DNA of 64,000 bases. Origin: Synechocystis sp. PCC 6714. Its GTDB lineage: Bacteria; Cyanobacteriota; Cyanobacteriia; Cyanobacteriales; Microcystaceae. The position numbers were made by a program, and so were the translations under genes. The notes beneath the pieces are model-generated. The model was given only the letters and a program-made list of their open reading frames with translations, was not told where the DNA came from and made no database searches. This document shows, piece by piece, positions 29,544-41,353 of this stretch; position 1 is the first letter of the stretch, and each line of letters starts with the position of its first letter. The stretch spans positions 2,170,001-2,234,000 of the forward strand of contig NZ_CP007542.1 in NCBI RefSeq assembly GCF_000478825.2, in the 5' to 3' direction.

Positions 29544-32500
29544 TTACCACGGGCTACCCACTAAAGTAAAACCACTCCAGAAGTAAGGATGACTCAATTC
29601 ATGGGTGGCTAACTGTTCTTGAAGTTTGATTGGTAATTCCGCCAGGGAAATAGTTATTCCATTCCCCAAGATTAAATTTCCGTCTTCCACTCGGATTTCT
29701 CGATTCAGCAGACTGAGTTGAGCCTGTTGTAGAGCCTTAGCTTTAATGGGAGACCCCTGCAAATGGTTATAGAAACTACTCATCAGCGCAAAGGTCCCTT
29801 CGTCACTAACAAACCAAAGGCTACCAATCGCCGTTTTAACTCCGGTTTTTACCGCCAATCCAGCAAAGCCCAATTCCGCGTCAAAGTCCCCCACGGCTGT
29901 GCGACAGGCTGATAGCACCATTAAGTCGATGGGCTTGTCCAAACCAACATTGGCAAATTGGTCTAAATTCAAAGACCTATCACTGAAAACCACAAAGGAA
30001 TTGTTACGATTACCAGGCAAGAATTCCCCATGGGTAGCTAGGTGCACCAGTCGATATTCGTTGGTAGCAAGGGACTGCACAAAATTATCTACAGTAAATT
30101 GCTCGTTCAAGAAAGCACTGCCCCGCCAGAGTTGACTAGTGATGGTATCCACTTCTACCGCCGCCGCCGGCAGTGGACTTTGGTTTGCAAATCTCTCTGC
30201 TCCCATGGCCAATATCTGGGCTCCAGTTAATGGTGCATACTCCCGGTTAGTTAAAGCCAAACTAGGCATTAACCCCACGCTATAGTCCTCAATCAAATAC
30301 CGCCCCAACTGGCGATCGTACATAGTTGCCATCGGCAGAGACCGCAGACCCCGGTCGAGAACAAAACTAATATGTTGAACTTTGCGTTGCTCCAAAATTG
30401 ACTTAATAGGTCTAATCAACCAGTCATATAGCTGGGAAGCTTGAATTTGATAGTCATCACTCTGACTGACAGCCGTTAAATTGCGGTGTAACAACTCCGT
30501 CTGGCGCACCACTTCCCGACGAGTAATGTTCAGGGGAATAGGTTTGGCAATGCCATCCGCTGTCACTACCACAATCACCAATTGATCATCTCCTTGGGGA
30601 TCATTATTGGGGGGAATAATCAATTGTTCCGTCGAAGCAATCTGCCATTCATGTAACTTCTGGGCGATCGCCACTGGGGGAATAACTTCTCCATCTAAAA
30701 AGGAAAATTGCCATTCCGGCACACTTTCTTCCGCTTTACCTGGGGGATAGAAGTAAATATAAACCAGTGATGACTTAACCCCCGTTTGGGCATCAAGATC
30801 CTGGAGGGCTTGTTGGACATTCACTGGTTCAACAATTACGTCAATGTCTAGGTAATTGATGAATTCAGAGGCGATCGTCTCCTCCACATTATCGAACAGT
30901 TGTTGCTCGAGGGTGAGCTGATCAAAAGGCAAACTTTGACCGACGGTAAGCTCAGAAGATTGATTTTGCTGGGTTAGATTTGTTTCAAGAGTAAAACGGG
31001 CTAACTCCTCCATTTGCAAATTGGGGGTATTGAGGTTAGTGGATCTTTCTACGTCGAAGAAAATCGGCCGTCCATCATCCCTGTCATCGACATCTGGAGG
31101 AACGGGTCTTTCCGGCTCGGGTTCAGGTTCCGGCTCGGGTTCAGGTTCCGGCTCGGGTTCAGGTTCCGGCTCGGGTTCAGGTTCCGGCTCGGGTTCAGGT
31201 TCCGGCTCGGGTTCAGGTTCCGGCTCGGGTTCAGGTTCCGGCTCGGGTTCAGGTTCCGGCTCGGGTTCAGGTTCCGGCTCGGGTTCAGGTTCCGGCTCGG
31301 GTTCAGGTTCCGGCTCGGGTTCAGGTTCCGGCTCGGGTTCAGGTTCCGGCTCGGGTTCAGGTTCCGGCTCGGGTTCAGGTTCCGGCTCGGGTTCAGGTTC
31401 CGGCTCGGGTTCAGGTTCCGGCTCGGGTTCAGGTTCCGGCTCGGGTTCAGGTTCCGGCTCGGGTTCAGGTTCCGGCTCGGGTTCAGGTTCCGGCTCGGGT
31501 TCAGGTTCCGGCTCGGGTTCAGGTTCCGGCTCAGGTTCAGGTTCCGGCTCGGGTTCAGGTTCCGGCTCAGGTTCAGGTTCCGGCTCGGGTTCAGGTTCCG
31601 GCTCGGGTTCAGGTTCCGGCTCGGGTTCAGGTTCCGGCTCGGGTTCAGGTTCCGGCTCGGGTTCAGGTTCCGGCTCGGGTTCAGGTTCCGGCTCGGGTTC
31701 AGGTTCCGGCTCGGGTTCAGGTTCCGGCTCGGGTTCAGGTTCCGGCTCGGGTTCAGGTTCCGGCTCGGGTTCAGGTTCCGGCTCGGGTTCAGGTTCCGGC
31801 TCGGGTTCAGGTTCCGGCTCGGGTTCAGGTTCCGGCTCGGGTTCAGGTTCCGGCTCGGGTTCAGGTTCCGGCTCGGGTTCAGGTTCCGGCTCGGGTTCAG
31901 GTTCCGGCTCGGGTTCAGGTTCCGGCTCAGGTTCAGGTTCCGGCTCGGGTTCAGGTTCCGGCTCAGATGGGAGATCTCCAATGGCAATAGTAATATCGCC
32001 GTCAACAGTGGTTTCGAAAAAAGACGTACCGATACTGATTGTATTGTCCGTGCCGGTGGTCAACGTTCCGGCCGTACCATTAACACTGGCATCTCCCACA
32101 ATGAATGGTGCTGTGTCACTACCAACTTGGATAAAAATTTGTCCACGACCATCGCCAAAGGTTGTAATTACGGGACCAAGTTGAGAAGCAGTGGAAATAC
32201 TTGCATTATTAAAGTCATCAATGATGCCCAGTGCACGGAAGGTATTGCCTGCAACGATTTTGACATTACCGCCAAATCCATTTAATCCCTCGGCATTGAT
32301 GAATTTGACTGTAATATTTTTACCGGCCGTTAGAGTAACATCGCCGCCATTATCTCCCGTTACGACAATATCTTCTGTTGTGATACTTCCCGACACGGCT
32401 TCTAGATTTACATTTCCTCCAAAACTATTTAGGGCTGTTGCTTCTGTAGAAATCGAGCCCGTCTGAATACTACCACCGGCTTTTAGAGATATTTCACCGC

Positions 32501-35500
32501 CAGCTGCGGATGCAAAAGTGTTAATTTCTTCCGTTGTAATGTTCCCCGTTGTGGAGCTTAAAGTGACATTGCCGGCATTTTGATTAGACCCAAAGGCCTC
32601 TATGGCTTTTGTGGTAATGTTACCCGCAGAATTGATGGTTACATTACCTCCGGATCCCCCGACCCCAAGTGAATAGGCGCCTATTGTATTTGTTGCTTCA
32701 ATACTGCCTCCAAAGGAAGTAATGTTGATGTCTCCGGCAAATGCATTGGCACTCCAAGTTTCCATCTTGCCGACGCTAATATCTCCATTGGCTGTTAAGT
32801 CTATGATCCCTCCGTCAAATCCCCCAGTAGCAGAATAAGCTTCTATTCCCCCCATTGTGATGTTGCCCACAGCACTAAGGCTCACATTACCTACTGCAGC
32901 GCCAATTGCAATCGTGCTTATTTGCCCTGGGAAGGTGATGTTGCCCGCAGAATTCAGTGTTACGTCCCCCCCAGCCCCAGAGCCCCCCACTAGCGAGTTG
33001 GCGTCTATATTCCCTGTTACAGCAATATCGCCGGAAAGGGAAGTTATGGTCACGTCCCCAGCAGATGTATTGGTGGTGGTGGTGTTAGAAGTCCGGGTGG
33101 AAATACTATCCACCTGAACATTGTCTCCCATAATGTTGACTTCCCCACCAGAACCAGTGAATCCTTGGGAATCGATGGAGCTAACGATAATACCCTGACC
33201 AGCTGTTAGTTCAACTTTACCGCCAATATTGCCTTTAGTTAAAATATCCCCTATGTCTGCACTGTCCTTGGCATCAATCAAAACAATGCCAGATGTCCCC
33301 CCTGTCTCTGTATCCAAAGCGGAGGCATTTACATCCCCTGCCACCACTTTACCCGCAGAATTTAGCGTTACGTTACCTCCAAATCCAGATGGAGCAAACT
33401 GTGCAGTGGCATCTATTTCCCCTACTGTAATGTCGCCGGCAAAGGAAGTGATGCTCACATCCCCAGCGGATGTAATTTCAGTGGTGGAATTGGACGTCAG
33501 AGTGGAGATGCTATCTACCTCAACACTTTCACCCAAAATGGTGACCTTACCACCGGAGCCGACGTTCCCCTCGGTGTCGATGATACTCACAGCAACAGCT
33601 TGACCGGCTTGCAAATTGACATTGCCGCCATTGTTCCCGTCGGTCAAAATTTCCTGTACGTTGATGGTGCCCCCAGCATCGATGAAGACGCTCCCTCCCG
33701 TGCTCTCAGATCCCGTAATAGCGGCCGAGGTATCTATCTGCCTCACCACAACTGAACCCGCAGAGTTTAGTGTTACATTACCCCCAGATTTACCAAATTC
33801 AAATGTGTCTATAACATCCATGGAAATGTTAGCGGATTTTACAACTTCCAGATTCCCGCCACGGGTCCTAATATCCCCCATGGCAATTTCATTTCCTGCC
33901 TCCAGAGTTATATTGACAGTTGCTTCTTCAGGTTGTAGGGATAACAAAGATGGACTGGTAATATTTTGTCCGGCAATGATTTTGAAGTCTCTATTGATCG
34001 AGATCTTATCGGTGAAGATTATCGATTCATTGATACTTTCTAGAGTTATTGGTTGAAGCTGTCCACTAAATGCCCCACTAAAAAGTTGGCTGCCCTGGGT
34101 GGTTATGTCATCGCCAACGTATATGCCTAAAGCCTTAGCTTCCAAGCTTCTGAGTGGAATAATATCCCCCAATTTTTTATTAAAATAAATATTGTCGGCC
34201 TCAATAATTAAGGCAAATTCACCGTTAATGGAGTCATCAAAAGTAATATCGTTGCCTAGAATATTAAAAGTTGCGTTGGCATCCAGTTCAATTCTATTTT
34301 CAATAGTTAGCTTGGTGGGTGATGTGATTAATATATTTCCAGTATTATTGATGGATGTATTAGCTAAGGTAATGAATCCTGTGCCTAGGGAAATTGGCGA
34401 AACCGGTGAAGTAATTTCTACTGTGGGGGAATCAAAAGTGAGGTTGCCACCGTCGCCATTCTTTGCTTGGGCATCAATCGAACCAACCGTAATTCCTTGA
34501 CTAGCTTTTAAGTTTATATCGCCTGCTTTAAAACCACCTTTTGTATCTATGTCGCCAATGGCGATATTCCCTTCTCCAGTTATATCAATTCGTCCCCCTG
34601 CACTAGCGTTGTTGTCAAAGGTTCCAGAGGAAAAGAGATCTCCAGTTTGTATATCTCCAATAGCCTGAAGATTAATAGAACCGGCGGTAGTTTCCCCTGC
34701 TGTATTTATGGTTTCGGTATCAATAGTGCCATCGGCAATTAGGTTAACGCTCCCTCCACTAAGCCCAGGATCTGTGGAGCGCCCAGAAGATAAATTTTTA
34801 GTTGTTATATTTTCCCCAGCGCTGAGATTAATTTGCCCACTGCTAAATTTTCCGACGGTGGTTATGTCCCCTGTCTCGATGGTCCCATCTGCAACTATGT
34901 CAACATTGCCTCCATTGGTGCCGACGGGAGTTTCTAGAAGACTAAAGGTTTTTAAATCTCCAGTTGTTACACTCCCACTGGATTGGAGATTAATATAACC
35001 TCCCGAAAATCCACCCATTGTGTCTATGAAACCGGTATTGATATTGCCGTCCGCAATGATGTCAATACTGCCTCCATTGCTACCCAAAACCAAAAAAGAA
35101 CCAAAAGCAGTTATGTCTCCTGTTGTTACGTTGGCGCTGGATTCAAAATTGATAGAACCTCCGCCAGAGCCAGCTAGGGTGTCGATGGAACCAGTAATGA
35201 TATCGCCTTGGCTGTTAACCACCACGTCCCCGCCAAAACCGCCAGGATCCTCTGTTCCTTTCGTGTTTATATTTCCTATGTCAACGACACCATCGGCAGT
35301 AATAAAGATATCTCCCCCCTGCACACCAGATGTCTCGACATCCCCGTCAATAAAGACATCAACCCCTGCATTAATATCAACTAATCTGCCGCTGGTTAAA
35401 ATACGCGTTCCTGTTACTGTGCCCCCATCTGCCCGAAAACTTCCCTTTGTGGTTGTTACTATTACCTTGCCAGTCTCATTTGCTTTACCAGTTTTTAAGG

Positions 35501-38240
35501 AAACAACATCAATATCTCCCTCTGCTGTAAGTTTGATATCACCACTACTTGCGACGCTATTCGTATTGATTGAATCTGTGGTGATCTTTCCCTGGCTTTC
35601 AATTAAAACATCTCCACCAAAACCTTCATTTCCTGAACCATCATCAAATCCACCGGTATTTATAGTTCCAGTGGTTGTGTCGCTTCCCGATACGATGGTT
35701 ACACCTCCCCCATTTACTCCACTAGTATCTATTAAACCAGTTCTAGTTATGCCTGAAGAAGTAATGTTTACTAGTCCACCATTTCCAATGCCTTGACCGT
35801 TAGAAAATATATCTTGAATATCTATGTTGCCTAGGGAAGAAAGTATATTTATATTTCCACCGTTACCATTGGAACCTCCTGTAGATAAACTATTAAGCTC
35901 AATACTACCCAAGGCGTTAATGGTTATATCTCCACCATCAATACCATAAGTATCTATCGCACCTAATGTGATCGCTGAGTTGGAAAATATATCAACTTTA
36001 CCGCCAGTAAAATTCTCGCCGAAAGCGCTTAAGAATCCTGAAGAAATTATGTCATCTCCCGACTTAAGGGTAATGTTACCACCGCTTTGAAAGCTAGATG
36101 CATTTATATTATTTAAAATAATCTCACCCACTGCCTGGATGTCAACATTGCCTCCCTTAATACCTCCGCTCCCCAATGCTGAAACGGAAATATCACCAAC
36201 CTGGATATTGCCTCCTGATTTTAAATTCACATCTCCACCATTACCATCAGGAAATTCAGATAATATTCTGGATGTTGATATGTCCCCTTCTGCAATGATG
36301 TTGATTGGACTACCAAGACCAGAAAATATATCAAATGTTGAAATACTACCAGTGTTGCTAACCAACTCTAGTGGATTAGCCTGGGTAAAAATGTCATTTC
36401 TAAAAACTTGATCTCCCTGTGTAGTTATCTTATTGCTAAGAAAAATATTTACCGCTTTAACATCAAGACTTGCTAGTGAATTGACATTTCCAGCTCCGTT
36501 GTTGAAGTAGACCGAGCCCGCCTCAATATCAACTAAAAGGTCAAAATTGCCATTTACAGACTCCCCAAAAGTGATGTCATATCCCGAAACCCTGAACGTT
36601 GTATCGGCGTTAAGCTCAACGTTGTTTTCAAAATTTAAGCCAGTAGATGAAGATGTGACTAATGTTTTTCCAGTATCAATAGGCCCTGTATTAGCAAAAA
36701 TAATTGAGCCAGTTCCTAAAGAAAAAAGGGCATCGATAGTGGTCGTGGGAGAATCGAAAGTGAGATTACCAGGGGCTGACGGATCTGCACTAAAATTTGA
36801 CTGAACGGCAATGGATTCATCTGCTTGAAGGATGACATTACCAGTGTCCAAGGCGGTTGTAATTGTGAATACAGAAACAAGCTTTGGTTCAGCAAAGAAA
36901 TCATCAGTAGTTCCGACAATTATTTCTAGGGGATCTAGCAACCAAGTACCTAGTTCCCCCATAGTCGCCAAGGTATTTACCCTGGCAGTTTCATCAACCA
37001 TCAAATTCTTAGCGCCGGAGGTTTCTACAAAACCCCCATCACCACCCAACAATCCCCCTCGAGCATTGATAGTGCCCCCAAAACGAGCAGAATCATCGGC
37101 CCAAACGATAACTGTTCCTCCATCCCCTGCGCCTAGGGCATCGGCGTTTATTGTCGATCCGGCATCTACAAGGGTTTGAGTTGCGCCAGGCAGATTGGGT
37201 TGGCCCTGAAAATCACCACCAATACGGACTGTACCGCCGCCGCCATTGCCTAAAACATCCACCGTAGCCCCTTGCACTGCAACCCGATCGCCGGCGATCG
37301 CCACTTGGCCACCGGAGGAAATATTAGTGCTTTTACCACTGGCATCAACATTGCCCGATACGGTGACAGAACCCGGTAATGAAGAAATCGTTGTATTTGT
37401 ACTTGTGTTAATTACACTGCCATCGGGTTGCACCGCTAAACCTAGATCGAGATTTTGTGCTCCCCGGGTCAACAGGGTCGGTAGATCCAGCACCGAAAAA
37501 GAACCATTTTTGCCAATCTGGGGAGAAACTTCCACCTCCAAACTCAGTAGACTGCCGACTTGGGAAATGCGGATACGATTTTGCCCTGGCACGGCGGCCA
37601 CGGTGATACTTCCCCCCGGTGCTGACAATGAACCAGTGTTGACAACGGTACTTCCCAAAAAGGTGAGACTTTTACCTTCCGTGACTGATAAATCCCCAGC
37701 ATTAATGATCAGCCCAGGGTTAGCCAAATCAAAGGCAAATTGGCTTGGATTGCCTATCAATGAACTGTAATCATTGTCAGAAAAAGCCTGGAACCATTGG
37801 TCATTACCAAAACCGATCGCCGAGCCGGTGGTGACGACAAAATCTCCCGGTACATTGATGCTGGCATTGGGACCAAAAATCATCCCCGCTGGGTTCATCA
37901 AAAAGAGATTGGAATTGCCCCCGGTAACTTGGATGAGACCGTTAATAATCGACGCATCCCCCCCCACAATTCGGGTGAGAATGTTACGAATATCGGGATT
38001 AGAAAGGAAATTGGCAATTTGTCCTTGGTCTAGCCCAAACTGTTGCAAACTGTGGAATAAATTCTTCCCATCGCCCGACAAACTGCCCCCACCAATGTTG
38101 AATTGATTTCCCTGGCTATCAACTGTTGTGCCAGTGCCGTCCGCAGCTGGGGTGATGTTCTGGGCCAAGACATTGGAGGGAAAACCAGGCAAACAAGCCA
38201 GTAAAGCTAGGCAAAAGAGGCGGAAACTGCGGTGCAACAC
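29544..38240 (-). CDS. Giant secreted TPS (haemagglutinin)-PE repeat-CHAT protein, long copy
   Basis: This 2,898-aa paralogue has the same plan: signal peptide (about 1-27, cut after VLAQ), TPS domain (about 28-330), a very long repeat region (about 400-2060) of [16 protein letters not shown]-type strands as in right-handed beta-helices, a Pro-Glu tract (about 2092-2376), a linker, and a CHAT domain with His2737 (HLATHGEF) and Cys2779 (LSACRTAVG). TPS proteins pass through an Omp85-type TpsB pore; CHAT domains are caspase-like peptidases. Together they suggest a cell-surface or released protease or a self-cleaving adhesin; this is inference. It lies 132 nt upstream of the short copy, same strand. 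GTG 38240 is the start. No TpsB gene is adjacent. Confidence 0.9.
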   Translation of the reverse strand: MLHRSFRLFCLALLACLPGFPSNVLAQNITPAADGTGTTVDSQGNQFNIGGGSLSGDGKNLFHSLQQFGLDQGQIANFLSNPDIRNILTRIVGGDASIINGLIQVTGGNSNLFLMNPAGMIFGPNASINVPGDFVVTTGSAIGFGNDQWFQAFSDNDYSSLIGNPSQFAFDLANPGLIINAGDLSVTEGKSLTFLGSTVVNTGSLSAPGGSITVAAVPGQNRIRISQVGSLLSLEVEVSPQIGKNGSFSVLDLPTLLTRGAQNLDLGLAVQPDGSVINTSTNTTISSLPGSVTVSGNVDASGKSTNISSGGQVAIAGDRVAVQGATVDVLGNGGGGTVRIGGDFQGQPNLPGATQTLVDAGSTINADALGAGDGGTVIVWADDSARFGGTINARGGLLGGDGGFVETSGAKNLMVDETARVNTLATMGELGTWLLDPLEIIVGTTDDFFAEPKLVSVFTITTALDTGNVILQADESIAVQSNFSADPSAPGNLTFDSPTTTIDALFSLGTGSIIFANTGPIDTGKTLVTSSSTGLNFENNVELNADTTFRVSGYDITFGESVNGNFDLLVDIEAGSVYFNNGAGNVNSLASLDVKAVNIFLSNKITTQGDQVFRNDIFTQANPLELVSNTGSISTFDIFSGLGSPINIIAEGDISTSRILSEFPDGNGGDVNLKSGGNIQVGDISVSALGSGGIKGGNVDIQAVGEIILNNINASSFQSGGNITLKSGDDIISSGFLSAFGENFTGGKVDIFSNSAITLGAIDTYGIDGGDITINALGSIELNSLSTGGSNGNGGNINILSSLGNIDIQDIFSNGQGIGNGGLVNITSSGITRTGLIDTSGVNGGGVTIVSGSDTTTGTINTGGFDDGSGNEGFGGDVLIESQGKITTDSINTNSVASSGDIKLTAEGDIDVVSLKTGKANETGKVIVTTTKGSFRADGGTVTGTRILTSGRLVDINAGVDVFIDGDVETSGVQGGDIFITADGVVDIGNINTKGTEDPGGFGGDVVVNSQGDIITGSIDTLAGSGGGSINFESSANVTTGDITAFGSFLVLGSNGGSIDIIADGNINTGFIDTMGGFSGGYINLQSSGSVTTGDLKTFSLLETPVGTNGGNVDIVADGTIETGDITTVGKFSSGQINLSAGENITTKNLSSGRSTDPGLSGGSVNLIADGTIDTETINTAGETTAGSINLQAIGDIQTGDLFSSGTFDNNASAGGRIDITGEGNIAIGDIDTKGGFKAGDINLKASQGITVGSIDAQAKNGDGGNLTFDSPTVEITSPVSPISLGTGFITLANTSINNTGNILITSPTKLTIENRIELDANATFNILGNDITFDDSINGEFALIIEADNIYFNKKLGDIIPLRSLEAKALGIYVGDDITTQGSQLFSGAFSGQLQPITLESINESIIFTDKISINRDFKIIAGQNITSPSLLSLQPEEATVNITLEAGNEIAMGDIRTRGGNLEVVKSANISMDVIDTFEFGKSGGNVTLNSAGSVVVRQIDTSAAITGSESTGGSVFIDAGGTINVQEILTDGNNGGNVNLQAGQAVAVSIIDTEGNVGSGGKVTILGESVEVDSISTLTSNSTTEITSAGDVSITSFAGDITVGEIDATAQFAPSGFGGNVTLNSAGKVVAGDVNASALDTETGGTSGIVLIDAKDSADIGDILTKGNIGGKVELTAGQGIIVSSIDSQGFTGSGGEVNIMGDNVQVDSISTRTSNTTTTNTSAGDVTITSLSGDIAVTGNIDANSLVGGSGAGGDVTLNSAGNITFPGQISTIAIGAAVGNVSLSAVGNITMGGIEAYSATGGFDGGIIDLTANGDISVGKMETWSANAFAGDINITSFGGSIEATNTIGAYSLGVGGSGGNVTINSAGNITTKAIEAFGSNQNAGNVTLSSTTGNITTEEINTFASAAGGEISLKAGGSIQTGSISTEATALNSFGGNVNLEAVSGSITTEDIVVTGDNGGDVTLTAGKNITVKFINAEGLNGFGGNVKIVAGNTFRALGIIDDFNNASISTASQLGPVITTFGDGRGQIFIQVGSDTAPFIVGDASVNGTAGTLTTGTDNTISIGTSFFETTVDGDITIAIGDLPSEPEPEPEPEPEPEPEPEPEPEPEPEPEPEPEPEPEPEPEPEPEPEPEPEPEPEPEPEPEPEPEPEPEPEPEPEPEPEPEPEPEPEPEPEPEPEPEPEPEPEPEPEPEPEPEPEPEPEPEPEPEPEPEPEPEPEPEPEPEPEPEPEPEPEPEPEPEPEPEPEPEPEPEPEPEPEPEPEPEPEPEPEPEPEPEPEPEPEPEPEPEPEPEPEPEPEPEPEPEPEPEPEPEPEPEPEPEPEPEPEPEPEPEPEPEPEPEPEPEPEPEPEPEPEPEPEPEPEPEPEPEPERPVPPDVDDRDDGRPIFFDVERSTNLNTPNLQMEELARFTLETNLTQQNQSSELTVGQSLPFDQLTLEQQLFDNVEETIASEFINYLDIDVIVEPVNVQQALQDLDAQTGVKSSLVYIYFYPPGKAEESVPEWQFSFLDGEVIPPVAIAQKLHEWQIASTEQLIIPPNNDPQGDDQLVIVVVTADGIAKPIPLNITRREVVRQTELLHRNLTAVSQSDDYQIQASQLYDWLIRPIKSILEQRKVQHISFVLDRGLRSLPMATMYDRQLGRYLIEDYSVGLMPSLALTNREYAPLTGAQILAMGAERFANQSPLPAAAVEVDTITSQLWRGSAFLNEQFTVDNFVQSLATNEYRLVHLATHGEFLPGNRNNSFVVFSDRSLNLDQFANVGLDKPIDLMVLSACRTAVGDFDAELGFAGLAVKTGVKTAIGSLWFVSDEGTFALMSSFYNHLQGSPIKAKALQQAQLSLLNREIRVEDGNLILGNGITISLAELPIKLQEQLATHELSHPYFWSGFTLVGSPW
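31112..31966. repeat. Pro-Glu coding tandem repeat, longer and homogeneous array
   Basis: About 855 bp of head-to-tail 18-bp units, GGCTCGGGTTCAGGTTCC (plus strand), with only occasional GGCTCA variants (31531, 31567 and 31926 regions). On the minus strand it encodes about 285 alternating Pro and Glu residues. The homogeneity suggests recent expansion by slippage or unequal crossing-over. Confidence 0.95.
37204..38167. repeat. 964-bp block nearly identical to 28366-29329
   Basis: Partner of the block in the short TPS-CHAT gene, in the same orientation about 8.8 kb away. Same length, about 11 mismatches by eye. It spans the signal-peptide end and the TPS domain. Confidence 0.9.
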
Positions 38241-38529
38241 AACTATCAGGAGCTAAATTAACAACATTTCCACCACAAAGCCCAGGGACAGGGACTTTTT
38301 GGCCAGTCCATTATAGCGGCCACCCAGGTGGAGTTGGCCATGGAAAAGAATGAATTATTTTAGTACTTTAGATAGTTCTTTGCTTCCTAGACTGTTAAAT
38401 TTAACTCAGAAAAGCAAAAAGTGTTTTATTTGAGCATCCTTTTTCGGGAAACTGGTTAAGATGTGGAAGGGAAAATTCCCCCAGATATGGTTCTAGATTG
38501 CTCTTGGAGTACTATTCGCAGGCATTGTT

Positions 38530-38802
38530 ATGGAAAATATTATCAATAATGTGGAAGAGTATCTGTTATCGAGGGAAGAACGGATCCTCCAGGTGCGTAA
38601 TTTAGTGGAAACCCTACGGGCCGCTGAAGAAATTGCCAAGCAGGGCTACTTAATTACCAGTTCAGAGTTGGCAGATTTAATGGATATTAACCCCAGTGCT
38701 GTCACTAGCCGGGGAGATCATTGGTCTTGGCGCAATTGGGTGGTGTCTCGGGTGAGAAGGGAGGGGAACCAAATTCTCTGGCAGTTGGAGCGGGTGGATT
38801 AG
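38530..38802 (+). CDS. Small HTH-like conserved protein, 90 aa
   Basis: This soluble 90-aa protein has a helical N-terminus (EEYLLSREERILQVRNLVETL) and a segment that looks like a winged-helix or MarR/HTH core, GYLITSSELADLMDINPSAVTSRGDHWSWRNWVVSRVRREG, shown here as separate parts around residues 37-77. It could bind DNA, but I know no function. It is divergent from the long TPS-CHAT gene. It starts an apparent plus-strand unit with the ABC ATPase (22-nt gap) and the MCE gene, so it may regulate or belong to the lipid-transport unit. ATG 38530 follows no strong ribosome site. Confidence 0.7.
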   Translation: MENIINNVEEYLLSREERILQVRNLVETLRAAEEIAKQGYLITSSELADLMDINPSAVTSRGDHWSWRNWVVSRVRREGNQILWQLERVD

Positions 38803-38824
38803 GGTTTGGGCCGGATTATTCAAT

Positions 38825-39607
38825 ATGACAGAACCCCTCATTCAACTTCGGGGCATTAGTAAGTCCTTTGGCGATCGCCAAATTTTGGACAATGTGAACT
38901 TGGATTTATATCCAGGGGAAGCATTGGTGGTGATTGGGCCCTCCGGCACAGGAAAGTCCACTATCTTGCGGATTATTGCTGGACTATTGTCACCGGACAG
39001 TGGGGAAGTGATTATTAAAGCCCAACCCCGGCGGGGCCTTGTGGAAGACGACAATGAACGCATCCGCATCGCCCTAGTGTTCCAACAATCAGCCCTATTT
39101 GATTCCCTCACTGTGGCGGAAAATGTCGGCTTTTTTCTACTGGAGCATTCTTCCCTGTCCAAGGAAATAATTCGGGAGCAGGTGGCCCAAAAACTGGCTC
39201 TGGTGGGTTTAACCGGCATTGAGGATTATTATCCAGCCCAACTATCGGGGGGTATGCGTAAACGAGTTAGCTTTGCCCGGGCCATTATGTCCAATCCCCA
39301 TCAACCGGAGGATAACCCGGAGGTGATTTTGTACGATGAACCCACCGCCGGTTTAGATCCCATCGCCTCCACGGTGATTGAGGACTTAGTGCGACGGTTA
39401 CAAAGATCCCCGGAGGGTTGTGGCACCTATATTATGGTGAGTCATCAAGAAAGTACCATTCGTCGGACAGCGGATCGGGTGGTCTTGCTCTACGACGGTA
39501 GAATTCAATGGCAGGGGTCAGTCAAAGCCATCGACGAAACTGATAATCCTTTGGTGCGCCAATTCTTTGAGGCCAAGGTGGATGGCCCCATCCGAATTTT
39601 GGATTAG
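38825..39607 (+). CDS. MlaF-like ABC transporter ATPase
   Basis: This is the ATP-binding subunit of an MlaFEDB/TGD-type phospholipid transporter. The 260-aa protein has Walker A GPSGTGKST (about 38-46), Q-loop VFQQSALFDSLT, signature LSGGMRKRVSFARAI, Walker B VILYDEPTAGLDP and an H-loop in MVSHQEST. The LFDSLTVAENVGF pattern after the Q-loop is typical of the MlaF group. It is followed by an MCE protein gene (148-nt gap). The permease (MlaE/Ycf63 type) is not in the window, as in PCC 6803 where it is encoded elsewhere. It resembles sll1001. In plastids the matching TGD complex carries lipids from the ER. Confidence 0.88.
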   Translation: MTEPLIQLRGISKSFGDRQILDNVNLDLYPGEALVVIGPSGTGKSTILRIIAGLLSPDSGEVIIKAQPRRGLVEDDNERIRIALVFQQSALFDSLTVAENVGFFLLEHSSLSKEIIREQVAQKLALVGLTGIEDYYPAQLSGGMRKRVSFARAIMSNPHQPEDNPEVILYDEPTAGLDPIASTVIEDLVRRLQRSPEGCGTYIMVSHQESTIRRTADRVVLLYDGRIQWQGSVKAIDETDNPLVRQFFEAKVDGPIRILD

Positions 39608-39755
39608 CCAACACGGGGGTAAGATGGGGGAACCCTTTGCCCTCCTGAGGTTTCCTAGGAATAGAAGGCGAGGGTGAGCGAACTTTTACCATTGTTACCA
39701 TTGGTAGAAAGCTACGCGGATCGCCCTGTTTTTTCGGATCTATTTAGACATCGTT

Positions 39756-41159
39756 ATGCTCAGACCCCGCACCATCAAAGAAGGCTCCGTTGGTCTGTTT
39801 GCCCTATTGGGGCTATTTATCATTGGTGGCATAGCATTGTGGCTAAGGGGGGGCGGCTTTGGCAATCCAGGCTATCAAGTTTTGGTGAGGTTCACCGATG
39901 CCAGTGGACTCCAGGTGGGGGGACCTGTGCGTTATCGAGGGGTGCCAGTGGGGCGTGTGGCCAAGCTCATCCCAGGTAGTAATGGAATTTTAGCCCAGCT
40001 AGAAATTAGTTCCACTCAGTTACGCATTCCCGCTGATGTGCAAGTGGAAATTAGTCGTTACGGCTTGCTGGGGGAAGCGGCCATTGAGATGATTCCCGAT
40101 CGCCAATTGTCTGAAGCCGCTTTAGCTATTGATCCCCTCAGTGCAGACTGTACCGAAAGCGGTAAAATCCTCTGCAATGGAGATGAGTTGGTGGGACAAT
40201 CTGGTAGTCAATTGACCAATAGCGTTGCCCGTTTGGCCCAGGCCTACAGTGATCCCCAGTTCGTGGCCGATATCAATGCCACCGTCAAAAGTGCCAACCT
40301 GGCCGCCGCCCGCATTGCCACCATGAGCGAGGAAATTACCGCCCTCAGCAAAACCGCTAATCAACAGGTGCGAGGCTTTGGCCGTACCTCTGAGGCGATC
40401 GCCAACGCCGCTGACAACGCTTCTTTGCTGACCAGCCGGGTCAACCAAGTGGTGCTGACCAACCAAGACCACATCAATCGCACCATTGAAGAAGCTTCCC
40501 TCTTAATGGTTAACCTCAATCAACTGGTGGGGGAAAATCGAGCCCAGGTGAACCTAACTCTGAAAAGTATTGAAACCACTAACCAAGACCTCCAGGCGAT
40601 CGGCCGGGAAATCAATACTGCGGTGGCCACTATCAACCATGGGCTAGCGGCGATCGACACCCAAAAACTAACCAGAGACCTGGCTCTGTTGATGGAAAAT
40701 GCTGCTGTCACCAGCAATAATATCCGGCAAATTTCTGCGGACCTCAGCAACCCCACCCTTTTGCTTACCCTGCAACAAACCCTGGATGCGGCTCGACTCA
40801 CCTTTGAAAATGCCCAGAAAATCACCAGCGATGTGGAGCAACTGACCGGCGACCCTGCTTTCCGTGACAACCTGAGAAAATTGGTGGACGGTCTGGGGCA
40901 ACTGGTTTCCTCCACCGAAAATCTTCAGGAACAGGTTTACACGGCCCACACCCTGGAACGGAGTAGTCAACAATTACGATTTCAATTGGATCATCAACAA
41001 CAATTGGCTTTGTACTATCAAAGGTGGGGGGCAGTTAATCCCATGGGGACATCCCAGGGCCAATGGGGCCAATTAGCTCAACCCGCCAAAATCAAGCTTT
41101 CCCACCCCGGAGAAAGTAATTTAACAGAGAACTTTTCGGCACCAGCAGGAAAAAATTAG
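39756..41159 (+). CDS. MCE-domain lipid-transport protein (Ycf22/MlaD/TGD2-like)
   Basis: MCE proteins form hexameric rings or tubes that carry lipids between membranes. The 467-aa protein has a short cytoplasmic N-terminus, one transmembrane helix (about 13-32, VGLFALLGLFIIGGIALWL), the MCE domain (about 40-125, VLVRFTDASGLQVGGPVRYRGVPVGRV in parts), and a long helical C-terminal region (about 170-400) rich in Asn/Thr/Ala heptads, probably a coiled-coil barrel. The last 60 residues are low complexity. It corresponds to Ycf22/Sll1002. The ATG at 39756 is the first good start. It works with the upstream ATPase; both ends of the complex are inferred from family knowledge. Confidence 0.88.
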   Translation: MLRPRTIKEGSVGLFALLGLFIIGGIALWLRGGGFGNPGYQVLVRFTDASGLQVGGPVRYRGVPVGRVAKLIPGSNGILAQLEISSTQLRIPADVQVEISRYGLLGEAAIEMIPDRQLSEAALAIDPLSADCTESGKILCNGDELVGQSGSQLTNSVARLAQAYSDPQFVADINATVKSANLAAARIATMSEEITALSKTANQQVRGFGRTSEAIANAADNASLLTSRVNQVVLTNQDHINRTIEEASLLMVNLNQLVGENRAQVNLTLKSIETTNQDLQAIGREINTAVATINHGLAAIDTQKLTRDLALLMENAAVTSNNIRQISADLSNPTLLLTLQQTLDAARLTFENAQKITSDVEQLTGDPAFRDNLRKLVDGLGQLVSSTENLQEQVYTAHTLERSSQQLRFQLDHQQQLALYYQRWGAVNPMGTSQGQWGQLAQPAKIKLSHPGESNLTENFSAPAGKN

Positions 41160-41353
41160 TTGCTAAAACCTGTGTGTACAGTCTTGATTGATCCCCTAAA
41201 TCTCCTCGGGCAACACTGGAGAATTTTTGCCTAGTTTCTCCCAAAAACTTGGGAAGCTATTAAAACACACTCTTAGCTTCAGCTATTTTGTGGGTTACTG
41301 GGGTCATGGGGCCTTGGTTGATTCCAAAACGGTTTTCTATACTGTGTTTTTGA

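Noticed and set aside
31112-31966. CRISPR-like regular repeat
   Set aside because: Units are contiguous with no unique spacers, are in frame in a gene, and no cas genes are near.
31014-32285. Plus- and minus-strand frames (Gly-Ser)n, RLGFRF and SRNLNP over the second PE tract
   Set aside because: Same cause: repeat DNA with no stop codons in any frame. They lack starts, flanking domains or ribosome sites.
35000-38000. Many plus-strand frames (90-258 aa) across the TPS-CHAT genes
   Set aside because: Antisense shadows of the repeat-rich coding strand, with Ser/Pro/Thr composition and no starts with ribosome sites.
39674-39979. 101-aa frame overlapping the start of the MCE gene
   Set aside because: Different frame; after the MCE start it only mirrors that gene and has no domain.
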